Source: DATAEG01 sp963703085
Lineage (GTDB): Bacteria > Actinomycetota > Actinomycetes > Mycobacteriales > Jatrophihabitantaceae
Direction of reading: 5' to 3'
NCBI GenBank assembly: GCA_963703085.1
Contig: OY969789.1
Span: 248,001-312,000 of the forward strand
Length of the DNA: 64,000 bases
Shown here: positions 36,268-45,477 of the stretch, piece by piece
Numbering within the stretch: position 1 is the first letter of the stretch
Layout of the letters: each line of letters starts with the position of its first letter
Notes under the pieces: generated by a model
Database searches by the model: none
What the model was told of the DNA's origin: nothing
Seen by the model: the letters and a program-made list of their open reading frames with translations, nothing else
Made by a program: the position numbers and the translations under genes

Positions 36268-37536
36268 TCAGGTCCGGACCGGCGGCGTGTCACCCGGCGG
36301 CTGGATGGTGGCGACGCACTCGACGTGATGGGTCATCGGGAACGCGTCCAGTGCACGCAGGCCGGCGAGCCGCCACCCGGCATCCAGGCAGGCTCGAAGA
36401 TCCCGCGCCAGGGCGGCCGGATCGCAGGCCACGTAGCAGATGGCGCGCGGCGCCAGATCGAGGATCGCGCGCATCACCTCGACCCCGGCGCCGGCCCGCG
36501 GCGGATCGAGGACGACGAGATCAGCCTGGCCGAGGGCGGTGACCGCGGCCGGGTCGATGCGGCTGTGCCGAGCTTCCGCCCAGGGAAACTGAGCAAGCGC
36601 CGCAGCGGCGTCGCGCACTGCCCCGCGGTGGCCCTCGACACCGATCACGGTGCCGGTTTCGCCGACGTCCTGGGCCAGCGCCGCGGTGAACAGCCCGGCG
36701 CCGGCGAAGAGGTCCAGCACCCGGTCGCCGGCCCGCACTGCCAACGCCTGGCGGACGAGGCGAACCAACGTGCCGGCCATCTCCGGGTGCACCTGCCAGA
36801 ACCCGGTCGCGGCGACGCGGTAGTCGATCCCCTCGACGTGTTGGGTGAGCTCGTGCGGACCGCTGACCGGCCGCCACTGCACGCGCTGCGCGCTGCGGCG
36901 CCGGCCGCGATCACGCGGGTCCGGGGCCCGTCCGACGACACTGCGCTCGCCGTCCGACCCGACCGCGATGTCGAGTTCACCGAGCCCGGGCCAGCGCTGG
37001 GTCAGCTCCGGGGCATCGCCGACGCCCGGCGCGCCCAGCGGGCAGCGGGTCAGCACTTCGATCTGGTGCGAGCGATGCCGGCGCAGCCCGACCACGCCCC
37101 CGGCGCCGACCGCGTACTGGGTACGGGTGCGCCAACCGAGCATGCCGCCGGGCAGCTCCTCGACGACGACCGGCAGGTCCAGGCCGGCCAAACGCTGCAG
37201 TTGCTCGCGGACCACCGCTGCCTTCAACGCTCGCTGCGCGGCAGGTCGCACGTGTTGCCAGTCGCAGCCACCGCACCGTCCCGGACCGGAGTGCGGGCAC
37301 GGCGCGGGAACCCGGTCGACCGAGGCGGCCAGCACCTCGACGGCATCCGCGCGGCAGAACGAGCCGCCGTTGTCCTCGGTGACGGTCGCCCGGACCCGCT
37401 CTCCGGGCAAGGTGTGCCGAACGAAAACCACCCGCCCGCCTTCGCCGCCGAACCGCGCAACACAGTGCCCGCCGTGGGCGACCGGGCCGATGTCCAACTC
37501 CAGCGTGCGACCCACCCACGACTGGTCAGCCGGCAC
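36268..37536 (-). CDS. RNA (uracil-5-)-methyltransferase, TrmA/RumA family
   Basis: 422 residues. Start GTG 37536 chosen for the GGAGG five bases upstream. N-terminal TRAM-like domain (VGRTLELDIGPVAHGGHCVAR), iron-sulphur-type cysteines CPHSGPGRCGGCDWQH, SAM motif VLDLFAGAGLFTAALAQDVG, DLVVLDPPRAGAGVEVM, and catalytic cysteine in CYVACDPAALARDL. It methylates uridine C5 in rRNA or tRNA. Its 5' end overlaps the upstream membrane gene by 11 bases. Equivalent to Rv2689c. Confidence 0.92.
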   Translation of the reverse strand: MPADQSWVGRTLELDIGPVAHGGHCVARFGGEGGRVVFVRHTLPGERVRATVTEDNGGSFCRADAVEVLAASVDRVPAPCPHSGPGRCGGCDWQHVRPAAQRALKAAVVREQLQRLAGLDLPVVVEELPGGMLGWRTRTQYAVGAGGVVGLRRHRSHQIEVLTRCPLGAPGVGDAPELTQRWPGLGELDIAVGSDGERSVVGRAPDPRDRGRRRSAQRVQWRPVSGPHELTQHVEGIDYRVAATGFWQVHPEMAGTLVRLVRQALAVRAGDRVLDLFAGAGLFTAALAQDVGETGTVIGVEGHRGAVRDAAAALAQFPWAEARHSRIDPAAVTALGQADLVVLDPPRAGAGVEVMRAILDLAPRAICYVACDPAALARDLRACLDAGWRLAGLRALDAFPMTHHVECVATIQPPGDTPPVRT

Positions 37537-38698
37537 GGTCACCTCCGGGCTCGCGCGGGAGGGAGAGATACACCGTGCGGACGGCGATGGATTGCCGCAC
37601 CTGGCCGAGGATCTCCTCGAAGAACTCGGCCCGATACGTCGAGTCGGTGATGACGTAGATCGCGAAGTAGAACGCCGCCACACCGCCGAGCAGCGCGCAC
37701 ACCCGGATCAGGGCGTGCGAGACGTCCAGCGCCCAGCCGAACAGATGCAGGTGCAGGGCGGTGGTGTGGATGTTCGCGCCGAGCCACGACGTGATCACCT
37801 CGGGACGGATGACGACGAATCCGAAGACGAGGAAGAAGGCGGCGTTGATCAACCCGACGAGCACGACCTGCACCACCTGGGTGAACAGCAGCACAAGCAG
37901 CACGTTGCCCCGCTCGCGGCCGCTGAGCGGTGCAGCGTGCAGCGCGCCGGGCAGCCCGGTCAGCGAGGCCGCCACCGGCGTGCCAATGGCCGCCGAGCGG
38001 ACCGTCTCGTCCTTCATCTCGCCCCGGAGCTTGGCCACCTCGGTGGGCAGTCGGGCCAGCAGGAAGCCGAGCGCGACAATGCCCAGGAACGCCAGCGCGG
38101 CGGTGAGCCGTCCGGGCCTCAGCGATGCGGCCACCTGCCAGAAGTCGGCGGTCACGAACAGCGTGATGCTGATCAGCAGCATCAGCGGCAACGCCCTACC
38201 GGCGAGTCCGATCACGCTGCCGAGTTGCCGCGCCATTTGCCCGATCGCCCAGCGGATCATCGGGATGATGCCGTAACTGACGATCAGGTAGACGATCCCG
38301 AGGATGATCAGGCTGCTGACCACCTCGAGCCCGGCGTCCACCGCACTGCGATGCACCGCAAACACGACCAGTGCGGGCAACACCAGGAACAGGCCGAGCT
38401 CGACCCGTCCCACCCGATCCGGCAACTGCAGCGCCGACCGGCCGCGCAGCCGGTTCACGATCAGCAACGCGCCGAGCACGGCGAGCGCCGCGGCGACCAG
38501 TGCCAGAGTGTTCTGCCACCACCGCCAGCGCAGGTCGGCAGCGAAGGTCAGCTGCAGCAGCAGGATCACGCCGAGGGCCGGCAACGCCCGGGTGAACACG
38601 TCGCGATCGGCGCGATAGTCCTCGATGAAATGGGGCAGGCCGCGAGCGAGGAACCATTGCTCGGTGGTCGTCCGGACATCCGACGGCGCGGCGGGCAT
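37526..38698 (-). CDS. Polytopic membrane protein of unknown function
   Basis: 390 residues with about eight predicted transmembrane helices, for example ALPALGVILLLQLTFAADL, LFLVLPALVVFAVHRSA and VLLVLLFTQVVQVVLVGLI. The N-terminus has a soluble LARGLPHFIEDYRADRDVF segment. I do not recognise the family, though similar proteins occur in other actinobacteria. It lies between the KimA-like permease and the rRNA methyltransferase and overlaps the latter by 11 bases. Confidence 0.8.
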   Translation of the reverse strand: MPAAPSDVRTTTEQWFLARGLPHFIEDYRADRDVFTRALPALGVILLLQLTFAADLRWRWWQNTLALVAAALAVLGALLIVNRLRGRSALQLPDRVGRVELGLFLVLPALVVFAVHRSAVDAGLEVVSSLIILGIVYLIVSYGIIPMIRWAIGQMARQLGSVIGLAGRALPLMLLISITLFVTADFWQVAASLRPGRLTAALAFLGIVALGFLLARLPTEVAKLRGEMKDETVRSAAIGTPVAASLTGLPGALHAAPLSGRERGNVLLVLLFTQVVQVVLVGLINAAFFLVFGFVVIRPEVITSWLGANIHTTALHLHLFGWALDVSHALIRVCALLGGVAAFYFAIYVITDSTYRAEFFEEILGQVRQSIAVRTVYLSLPREPGGDRAG

Positions 38699-38722
38699 GG
38701 TTGGGGACGTCGTCGACGGTCG

Positions 38723-40859
38723 CTAGGCCCGCGGCGAGCCGGTCGGCTCGGTCGGCGCGGTGGGTGCAGCAGGCGCGGCAGGGGGCGGCGCGGACTTGCT
38801 GCGCGAGGTGGCCGGCTTAGTTGCTGCGGGCGGATGGTGCAGCGACCCGGCCGCGGCGCGGCGCGATTCCGGAATCACGTCGCGGGAGGTGGGCAGCATC
38901 TGCCGTTGAGCGCGCTCCTGCGACGAATCCAACTGCCAGGGAACGCTGGTCACCATCACGCCTGGCTGGAACAGCAGCCGGCCCTTCAGCCGCAGCGCGG
39001 ACTGGTTGTGCAGCAGATTCTCCCACCAGTGGCCCACCACGTACTCCGGAATGAACACGCTGACCACGTCGTTCGGGCTCATCTTGCGAATGCCCTTGAC
39101 GTACTTGACGATCGGCGTCGTCACCTCGCGGAACGGCGATTCCAACACGGTCAGCTTGACCGGCAACCCGCGCCGCTCCCACTCCGCGAGCAGTCCCCTG
39201 GTCTCCGCGTCGTCGACGTTCACGGTGAGTGCGGTCAGCGTGTCCGGGCGGGTAGCCCGCGCGAAGGCCAAGCGCCCGCAGCGTCGGCTTGTGCAGCTTC
39301 GACACCAGCACCACAACGTGATTGCGGGCCGGGAGCACCAGACCGCTGGTGTCGTCCGGATCGGTAGCCAACTCGGCCCCGACCCGCGCGTAGTGCTTGT
39401 AGATGCCGCGCATCCCGGCGTACAGGATCGGCATCGCGATCAGCACCAGGTAGGCGCCCTTGGTGAACTTGGTGATGGTCACGATGATCAGCACGAGGCC
39501 GGTAAGGGACGCACCGAACGCGTTGATCGCCCGGGACCTCATGATGCGCCGGCGTACCGCCTGGTCCCGCTCGGTGCGCAGCAGCCGGTTCCAATGCCGC
39601 ACCATTCCGGACTGGCCGAGGGTGAAGGACGTGAACACGCCGATGATGTAGAGCTGGATCAGCCGGGTGACGTCCGCGCCGTAGATGAAGATCAGCGAAC
39701 CAGCCACTATCGCCAGCATGAGGATGCCGTTGCTGAACACCAACCGGTCGCCCCGGGTGTGCAACTGACGCGGCAGGTTGCGGTCCTGGGCGAGGATCGA
39801 GCCGAGCAGGGGGAATCCGTTGAAGGCGGTGTTGGCGGCCAGCACCAGGATCAGCGCGGTGGCGGCCTGGATGTAGAAGAAGCCCACCGAGTGGTCCCCA
39901 CCGAAGATCGACGAGGCGAGCTGCGCGATCACCGTCTTCTGCGGTGCGTTTGAGCAGTTCGCGAATCCCTCCAGATCGCAGGCGTGTGCGGCAACCCGCA
40001 CCTTGGCGATGACGGCGAGCACCGTGATGCCGCTGAACATGCCGCAGGCAAGCAGTCCCATCATCACCAGCGTCTTGCGGGCGTTGTCCGCCTTGGGTTT
40101 CTTGAACGCCGGAACGCCGTTCGCGATTGCTTCCACGCCGGTCAGCGCGGTACACCCGGAGGAGAACGCCCGGAGGGCGAAGAAGATCAACGCCAGCGCG
40201 CCCATGTTGCCGTAGCCGGCGTGCGCGTCGATGTGATACTTCGCCGACTCGGCCACCGGGGCGTCGCCGACGATGGTGCGGAACACTCCGGTCAGGATCA
40301 TGATCCCGACGCCGACTGCGAAGGCGTAGGTCGGGATAGCGAACGCGGTGCCCGCCTCCCGGACGCCGCGCAGGTTCGCCGCCGTCAGTAACGCGACGAA
40401 CAGCAACGCCATTTCCACGCGGTGCGAGTGCAGGGAGGGAATGGCGGAGATGATGTTGTCCACGCCGGAGGACACCGACACGGCCACCGTCATGACGTAG
40501 TCGACGAGCAGTGCGCTGGCCACCACCACGCCGGCTTGTCTGCCGATGTTCTTGGTGGCCACCTCGTAGTCGCCGCCGCCGGTCGGGTACGCGACGACCA
40601 GTTGCCGGTACGAGGCGACGACAGTAAGCAGCAGGATCACGACCACTGCCGCCAGCCAGGGCGCGAGGAACAGGTAGGCGGTGCCGGCCAGGGTCAGGAC
40701 GAGCAGGATCTCCTGCGTCGCGTAGGCGACGCTGGAGAGTGCGTCGCTGGCGAAGATCGGCAGGGCCAGCCGCTTGGGCAGCAGGGTGTGCCCGACCTTG
40801 TCGGAGCGGACCGGGCTGCCGATCACCAGCCGTTTGGCGACCCGGGTCACTGCGCTCAT
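38723..40859 (-). CDS. APC/KimA-like potassium permease with an apparent single-base frameshift near 39266
   Basis: Reading from ATG 40859, the first about 530 residues give twelve TM helices in the APC superfamily: LPIFASDALSSVAYATQEIL, TVVASYRQLVVAYPTGGGDYEVA and so on, typical of KimA/KUP-like K+ importers. Near 39266 the frame breaks; the cytosolic C-terminus continues in another frame as FARATRPDTLTALTVNVDD and VSVFIPEYVVGHWWENLLH (soluble regulatory domain). The genomic string GCGCTTGGCC would be in frame as GCGCTGGCC, so one base is extra; 2,137 bases equals 712 codons plus one. Divergent from two TrkA genes; equivalent to Rv2690c. Confidence 0.85.
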
Positions 40860-40872
40860 CGAGCGCCGCCCG

Positions 40873-40892
40873 GCGCGCCGTCAACGGCGCGC
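40873..40892. other. GC-rich hairpin in the KimA-like gene leader
   Basis: GCGCGCCG (40873-40880), loop TCAA, CGGCGCGC (40885-40892). It lies 14 bases before the KimA-like start within the 170-base divergent spacer. It could affect ribosome loading or be an operator. No riboswitch consensus is recognised. Confidence 0.35.
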
Positions 40893-41029
40893 GTCGCTGC
40901 TGCCACGGGGGTACCCACGTCGGGTGAGGATACGGCGCTTTGCCCAGCGTGCCAGGATCAGACCCGGCGCGGGGCGGTGAGTACCGTCCGTAGCCGCAGT
41001 CAACCAGTCCGCCAGAGGAGGCTCCCGCC

Positions 41030-41692
41030 GTGCACGTCGTCGTGATGGGGTGCGGTCGCGTCGGCGCGACGCTGGCTCTCCGGCTCGCCAAACTGGGCCA
41101 CAGCGTGGCGGTGATCGATCAGGATCCTCTCGCGTTTCACCGCCTGGGCAGCCACTTCGGCGGCAGCACCGTGGCCGGAATGGGGTTCGACCGGGACACG
41201 CTGATCGAGGCCGGCATCGAGCAGGCCGACGCGTTCGCCGCGGTGAGCAGTGGCGACAACTCCAACATCATCGCCGCCCGAGTAGCCCGCGAGACGTTCA
41301 ACGTCACCAAAGTGGTGGCCCGGATCTACGACTTCCGGCGCGCCGAGATCTACGAGCGCCTCGGTATCCCGACGATCGCCACCGTGCCGTGGACGGCGCA
41401 CCGGCTGCTGCAGCAGGTCCTCGGTGAGGCGACCACGGAGGAGTGGCGCGACCCGTCCGGCCGGGTGGCGCTGGTCGCGTTGGCGATGGACGAGTCCTGG
41501 ATCGGTCAGAAGGTGACCGAGATCGAACAGGCGACCGGATCGCGGGTAGCGATGATCACCCGGTTCGGCCTGGGTGAACTGCCGACCCTGTCGACGGTGT
41601 TGCAGGACGGCGACATCGTGCATGTCATGGTGACCGACGACCGCCGCAAGGCGCTGCCCGACATCGTGTCGGCCGCGCCGGATGGAGCCTGA
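41030..41692 (+). CDS. ceoB: TrkA-type K+ transport regulatory protein (CeoB-like)
   Basis: 220 residues. RCK/TrkA_N Rossmann domain: VVVMGCGRVGATLALRLAKLGHSVAVIDQD (GxGxxG and the acidic strand end), then a TrkA_C domain from about residue 135 (VALVALAMDESWIGQKVTEI). Binds NAD(H) or nucleotides and gates a K+ transporter. GTG 41030 has AGAGGAG upstream. Next TrkA gene starts 3 bases after the stop. Equivalent to Rv2691. Confidence 0.92.
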   Translation: MHVVVMGCGRVGATLALRLAKLGHSVAVIDQDPLAFHRLGSHFGGSTVAGMGFDRDTLIEAGIEQADAFAAVSSGDNSNIIAARVARETFNVTKVVARIYDFRRAEIYERLGIPTIATVPWTAHRLLQQVLGEATTEEWRDPSGRVALVALAMDESWIGQKVTEIEQATGSRVAMITRFGLGELPTLSTVLQDGDIVHVMVTDDRRKALPDIVSAAPDGA

Positions 41693-41695
41693 GCT

Positions 41696-42367
41696 ATGAA
41701 GATCGCCGTCGTGGGCGCGGGTTCGGTCGGCAGGTCGATCGCGCGCGAACTGATCGGCAACGGTCATGAACTGCTGCTCATCGACAAGGAACCGCGCAAG
41801 GTCGCCGCGGACCGGGTCGCCGGTGCGCAGATGCTGAACGCCGACGCTTGCGAGGTCGCCAGCCTCGAGGACGCCGGATTGGCCAGCTTCGACGTGGTGG
41901 TGTCGGCGACCGGCGACGACAAGGTCAACCTGGTGGTCTCGCTGTTGGCGAAGACCGAGTTCTCGGTGCGCCGGGTCGTGGCGCGGATCAACCATCCGTC
42001 CAACGAATGGCTGTTCACCGAGGCGTGGGGCGTGGATGTCTCGGTGTCCACCCCGCGGGTGCTGGCGGCCCTGGTCGAGGAAGCAGTCTCGGTCGGCGAC
42101 CTGGTCCGGCTGTTCTCGCTGCGGCAGGGTCAGGCGAACCTGATGGAGATCACGCTGCCGCCGGAAGCGAAATGCGCCGGCCACCCGGTCCGAGCGTTGT
42201 CGCTGCCCCGAGACGCGGCCCTGGTCGCGATCGTGCGCGGCTCCCGGGTGATCGCACCGACGCCGGACGACCCGCTCGAGGCCGGCGACGAACTACTCTT
42301 CGTCGTCCTTCCCGAGGTGGAGGACCAGCTGCGGCAGGTGTTCGGGAAGACCGCCGAACCGGCCTGA
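41696..42367 (+). CDS. ceoC: TrkA-type K+ transport regulatory protein (CeoC-like)
   Basis: 223 residues, same two-domain arrangement: KIAVVGAGSVGRSIARELIGNGHELLLIDKE (TrkA_N), a VVSATGDDKVNLVVSLLAKTEF central segment, and TrkA_C (ANLMEITLPPEAKCAGHPVRALSLP) at the end. Likely pairs with the upstream TrkA protein and the divergent KimA-like permease. Paralog of the preceding gene. Equivalent to Rv2692. Confidence 0.92.
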   Translation: MKIAVVGAGSVGRSIARELIGNGHELLLIDKEPRKVAADRVAGAQMLNADACEVASLEDAGLASFDVVVSATGDDKVNLVVSLLAKTEFSVRRVVARINHPSNEWLFTEAWGVDVSVSTPRVLAALVEEAVSVGDLVRLFSLRQGQANLMEITLPPEAKCAGHPVRALSLPRDAALVAIVRGSRVIAPTPDDPLEAGDELLFVVLPEVEDQLRQVFGKTAEPA

Positions 42368-42374
42368 TCTCGGG

Positions 42375-43058
42375 TCAGCTGGCGAGGCTCAGTCGGAGCC
42401 TGGCGCGGCGGATGGTCCAGAACGCGAACCCGAGCGCCAGCGCCGTCAGCGGATAGCCCATCGCGATCCGGGCGACGGCGAGCCAGCCGGTGTTGTGCCG
42501 GGAGAACAGGGTGAGCTGGACGATGCCGCGCGCTGCGAAGATCAGGGTGGCCGCGGCGGTGGCCCGCAGGTAGGCGCGCAACAGGATCGGGCGCCGGTAC
42601 CAGGGCTCGGCCGGCTCGTCCGCGACCGACGGGTCGAGGAACTCCCAGATGACCCCGACCAGTGGGCGGCGCACCAGCATGCTGGCCAGGCACACGCTGC
42701 CGTAGACGATGCTGGACCAGATGCCGAGCAGGAAGTAGCCGCGGGCTTGCCCGGTGCGGGCCGCGATGATGGCGGCGATGAGCACGCCGAACAGGCCGCT
42801 CAGCGCCTGCTGCACAGGTTGGCGGCGCGCCATCCGATAGGCCGACAGCAGCAGCGCCGAGGCCACTGCCGCGACGACGGCCACCCGCAATGACGAGACC
42901 GCGTTGACGGCGACGAACACCACGGTGGGAACGGCGGTCACGAGCATCCCGGTCCAGCCGCCGAGTCCGGTCATGAGCTGCGACCGGAACTGTTCCCGCA
43001 GATCAGGCAGGGCGTCTGCGGGGCCAGGACGCTCGCCGTCCGGGACGGGTGAACTCAC
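42375..43058 (-). CDS. DUF3159 integral membrane protein
   Basis: 227 residues with about six TM helices (MLVTAVPTVVFVAVNAVSSLRVAVVAA and LFGVLIAAIIAARTGQARGYFL), the DUF3159 layout. Function unknown in the family. GTG 43058 overlaps the OB-fold gene stop by 4 bases, so translation is coupled. Corresponds to Rv2693c. Confidence 0.88.
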   Translation of the reverse strand: MSSPVPDGERPGPADALPDLREQFRSQLMTGLGGWTGMLVTAVPTVVFVAVNAVSSLRVAVVAAVASALLLSAYRMARRQPVQQALSGLFGVLIAAIIAARTGQARGYFLLGIWSSIVYGSVCLASMLVRRPLVGVIWEFLDPSVADEPAEPWYRRPILLRAYLRATAAATLIFAARGIVQLTLFSRHNTGWLAVARIAMGYPLTALALGFAFWTIRRARLRLSLAS

Positions 43059-43417
43059 TGCGGTGCGCGCAGTTCGTACCTCGGGTTGTACATCGCGGGA
43101 TGGCCATCGTGCATGCCGACCCGGCCGAAGGCCATCATCGTGCGGCCGGGCTCGATCCCGGCGATCCGGCGCCGACCGAGCCAGACCAACGAAATGGTGC
43201 CGGACCCGTCGTACAGCTCGGCCTCCAGCGTCGGCACGCTCTGCCGCGGGGTGTAGGCCACCGACCGGATCCGCCCGACGACCTCAGTGCGCTCGCCGCA
43301 CGACACCCGCGAGCAGGCCTTGGCCTGGGTGGTGTCGACTTCCTCGCGCAGCTCCTGCGCGTCCAGCGATCCGGCTGACGCGACCAGCCGGCGCCGCAGC
43401 GACGGTTTGTGTCCCAT
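43055..43417 (-). CDS. OB-fold nucleic-acid-binding protein
   Basis: 120 residues. The region CGERTEVVGRIRSVAYTPRQSVPTLEAELYDGSGTISLVWLG is a small OB-fold resembling the RecG/tRNA-anti wedge domain. Probably binds single-stranded DNA or RNA. It is cotranscribed with the DUF3159 gene and corresponds to Rv2694c. Confidence 0.85.
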   Translation of the reverse strand: MGHKPSLRRRLVASAGSLDAQELREEVDTTQAKACSRVSCGERTEVVGRIRSVAYTPRQSVPTLEAELYDGSGTISLVWLGRRRIAGIEPGRTMMAFGRVGMHDGHPAMYNPRYELRAPQ

Positions 43418-43468
43418 ACCCCCAAGAGTAAGCCTGTTCCGGGCGAACGAACGGACCGACCGGCGCGG

Positions 43469-44386
43469 TCAGGAATCGGCAGCGGCCTGCTGTGCCTCGC
43501 GGATCTGCTCGGCCACCTCTTCGGGCAACGTCAGCGGGATGGGGTCGCGCACCGGGAGCGGATCGGTACCGCGCACGACCACCAGATTGCGGATCACCCG
43601 GTTGAACGTCTTCGCCACCTTGGGATCGGTGGCCGGTGCGCCGACCAGCATCGCCCGGACGAACCACCGGGGACCGTCCACTCCGACGAACCGCACCTTG
43701 GACATCCCGCCGTCGGCCGGGATCGAGCCGGTCAACTCGATGCCGAACTCGCCCTCGCTCTCCTGCGCGGTGCCGCGCTGCGTCCCGATCGACGACTTGA
43801 TCTCGGCGCGCACCTCGTCCCAGATCCCCTCGCTGCGCGGCGCGGCGAAGACCCCGAGCTGCATGTGCCCGGCGGTGTGCGCGAGCGTCGCGGCGACCGC
43901 AACCCCGGTCTCGTCCACGTCGACGCGAAGATCCAGCCCGGGGGCCCCTGGAATGCGCAGGGCACCGAGGTCCACCCGCTCCATGTCGTCGTCCGGCGCG
44001 TCGGTGATGTCGAACGGACCGGTCGTGGCGTCGACCTCGACGTGCCGCTTGGTCTCCCAGGGTGGTGTGGCGTCGAGCTTGTCGCGGTCGGTACGCCGGT
44101 CCTTCCGGGCCCTGCGCCGACCCTTGTCCGGACGATCCCGCCGCGCCGCGCGGCGCGACTCGGCGCGCGGCCGCCTCGACGCAGCGGTTGTCCCGGCGTC
44201 GGTGCCGGTGGGCTCGTCGACCTCATCGGCCTGCTCGTCGGGCTCATCGGCCTGCTCGTCGGGCTCGTCGAGCACCTCGTCCTGGTCGTCGACCTCCTCG
44301 TCGTCGCGGGAGGCCAGCACCTCATCGATCTTGGCGCTGATCTCGTCGTCGACCTTCGAGCGGTTCCGCTCGCGTCGGAGTGCCAT
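43469..44386 (-). CDS. DUF3710 protein
   Basis: 305 residues. The N-terminus is highly acidic and low-complexity (EEVDDQDEVLDEPDEQADEPDEQ), then very basic (RRPRAESRRAARRDRPDKGRRRA); the DUF3710 domain starts about residue 95 (DATPPWETKRHVEVD) and continues to VAEQIREAQQAAADS. Function unknown. ATG 44386 follows the dut stop with no gap, so they are an operon. Equivalent to Rv2696c. Confidence 0.88.
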   Translation of the reverse strand: MALRRERNRSKVDDEISAKIDEVLASRDDEEVDDQDEVLDEPDEQADEPDEQADEVDEPTGTDAGTTAASRRPRAESRRAARRDRPDKGRRRARKDRRTDRDKLDATPPWETKRHVEVDATTGPFDITDAPDDDMERVDLGALRIPGAPGLDLRVDVDETGVAVAATLAHTAGHMQLGVFAAPRSEGIWDEVRAEIKSSIGTQRGTAQESEGEFGIELTGSIPADGGMSKVRFVGVDGPRWFVRAMLVGAPATDPKVAKTFNRVIRNLVVVRGTDPLPVRDPIPLTLPEEVAEQIREAQQAAADS

Positions 44387-44884
44387 CTAGAGCTCTTCCT
44401 CTCGGTCCAATGCATATGCGCCGCCGGTGGACCCGTGCCCACCCGAGCCGCGCTCCGATCCGGGCAGCTCGGCCACCTCGTCGAACCGCGCGTTCTCGAC
44501 GCGCTGGATCACCAGCTGCGCGATCCGGTCACCGCGGCGCAGCTGCAACCGTCGCACCGGATCGTGGTTGATGACGATCACCTTGATCTCGCCACGGTAG
44601 CCCGCATCGATCGTGCCCGGCGCATTGACCAGCCCGACACCGAAGCGCGCGGCCAGCCCGGAGCGCGGGTGCACGAACGCCGCGTACCCGGCGGGCAGCG
44701 CGATGGCCAGTCCGGTCGGCAGCACGGCCCGCTCACCCGGGTCCAATTCCGCGTCGACCGCGGTAACGATGTCGGCCCCGGCGTCGCCGGGCAGCGCGTA
44801 CGCAGGCAATGGCAGCTCCTCGTCCAGCCGTTGCACGAGCACCTGGACGGTGCTGGCGATACGCCCGGCCGAAGGTTGGTCCAC
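44387..44884 (-). CDS. dut: dUTP diphosphatase (dUTPase)
   Basis: 165 residues with all five dUTPase motifs in order: AGADI, PRSGLAARFGVGLVNAPGTID (motif 2-3), DAGYRGEIKVIVINHD, RRGDRIAQLVIQRV and the C-terminal flexible arm GSGGHGSTGG. Converts dUTP to dUMP and pyrophosphate; trimeric. GTG start. Divergent from the DUF3093 gene with 93 bases between the starts. Equivalent to Rv2697c. Confidence 0.95.
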   Translation of the reverse strand: MDQPSAGRIASTVQVLVQRLDEELPLPAYALPGDAGADIVTAVDAELDPGERAVLPTGLAIALPAGYAAFVHPRSGLAARFGVGLVNAPGTIDAGYRGEIKVIVINHDPVRRLQLRRGDRIAQLVIQRVENARFDEVAELPGSERGSGGHGSTGGAYALDREEEL

Positions 44885-44977
44885 AGCCGGGCAGGCTACC
44901 GGGCACAGGACGAGATCCGGTCACCGAGCGACGCGCGCACAGCCGGCCGGCACTGTTCGGACGGATACGCTGGGCCG

Positions 44978-45460
44978 GTGAGCGACCCCTCCGCGACCCC
45001 ACCCGTCGGGACGCAGGGCGTGCGTTTCGACGAGCTGCTGCGCACGCCGTGGTGGTGGTATCCGGCCGCGCTGGCCGTCGGGGCGGTGCTCGCCGCCGAG
45101 TTCTTCCTCGCCGACCATGGTCTGCAGGTATGGCTTCCCTATGTCGTGCTGCTGCCGATCGCGCTGGTGATCGTGTGGTGGCTGGGCCGGATGCGCGTGC
45201 AGGTATCGGGCGGCGAACTGCGGGTCCGGGATGCGCATGTCCCGGTGCAGTTGATCGAGTCCGTGATCGCGCTCGATGGGCGCACCTTGCGCCGGCTCGT
45301 GGGCAGGCAGGGCGACCCGCAGGCGTTCGTGGCGATCCGGCCGTGGATCGGGCCCGGGGTACAGGTGATCCTCGACGACCCGGACGATCCGACTCCGTAC
45401 TGGGTGATCAGCACGCGCCGGCCGGCCGAGCTCGTCGCTGCGCTGCGCGCATCAGACTGA
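44978..45460 (+). CDS. DUF3093 membrane protein
   Basis: 160 residues from GTG 44978, which gives the usual DUF3093 N-terminus (LRTPWWWYPAALAVGAVLAAEF). Two TM helices (residues ~28-50 and ~55-75) precede a soluble VSGGELRVRDAHVPVQLIESV domain ending AFVAIRPWIGPGVQVILDDP. Function unknown. Divergent from dut. Equivalent to Rv2698. Confidence 0.88.
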   Translation: MSDPSATPPVGTQGVRFDELLRTPWWWYPAALAVGAVLAAEFFLADHGLQVWLPYVVLLPIALVIVWWLGRMRVQVSGGELRVRDAHVPVQLIESVIALDGRTLRRLVGRQGDPQAFVAIRPWIGPGVQVILDDPDDPTPYWVISTRRPAELVAALRASD

Positions 45461-45477
45461 CCCAGCCGCGCGAGCGC

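Noticed and set aside
34867..37650. A 927-codon plus-strand ORF across dxs and the rRNA methyltransferase
   Set aside because: It is the complement of two well-supported genes, with His/Arg/Gln-rich composition and no domain motifs.
36845..39367. An 840-codon plus-strand ORF over the membrane protein and methyltransferase genes
   Set aside because: It is a GC-driven shadow of minus-strand genes; no start, domain or SD support.
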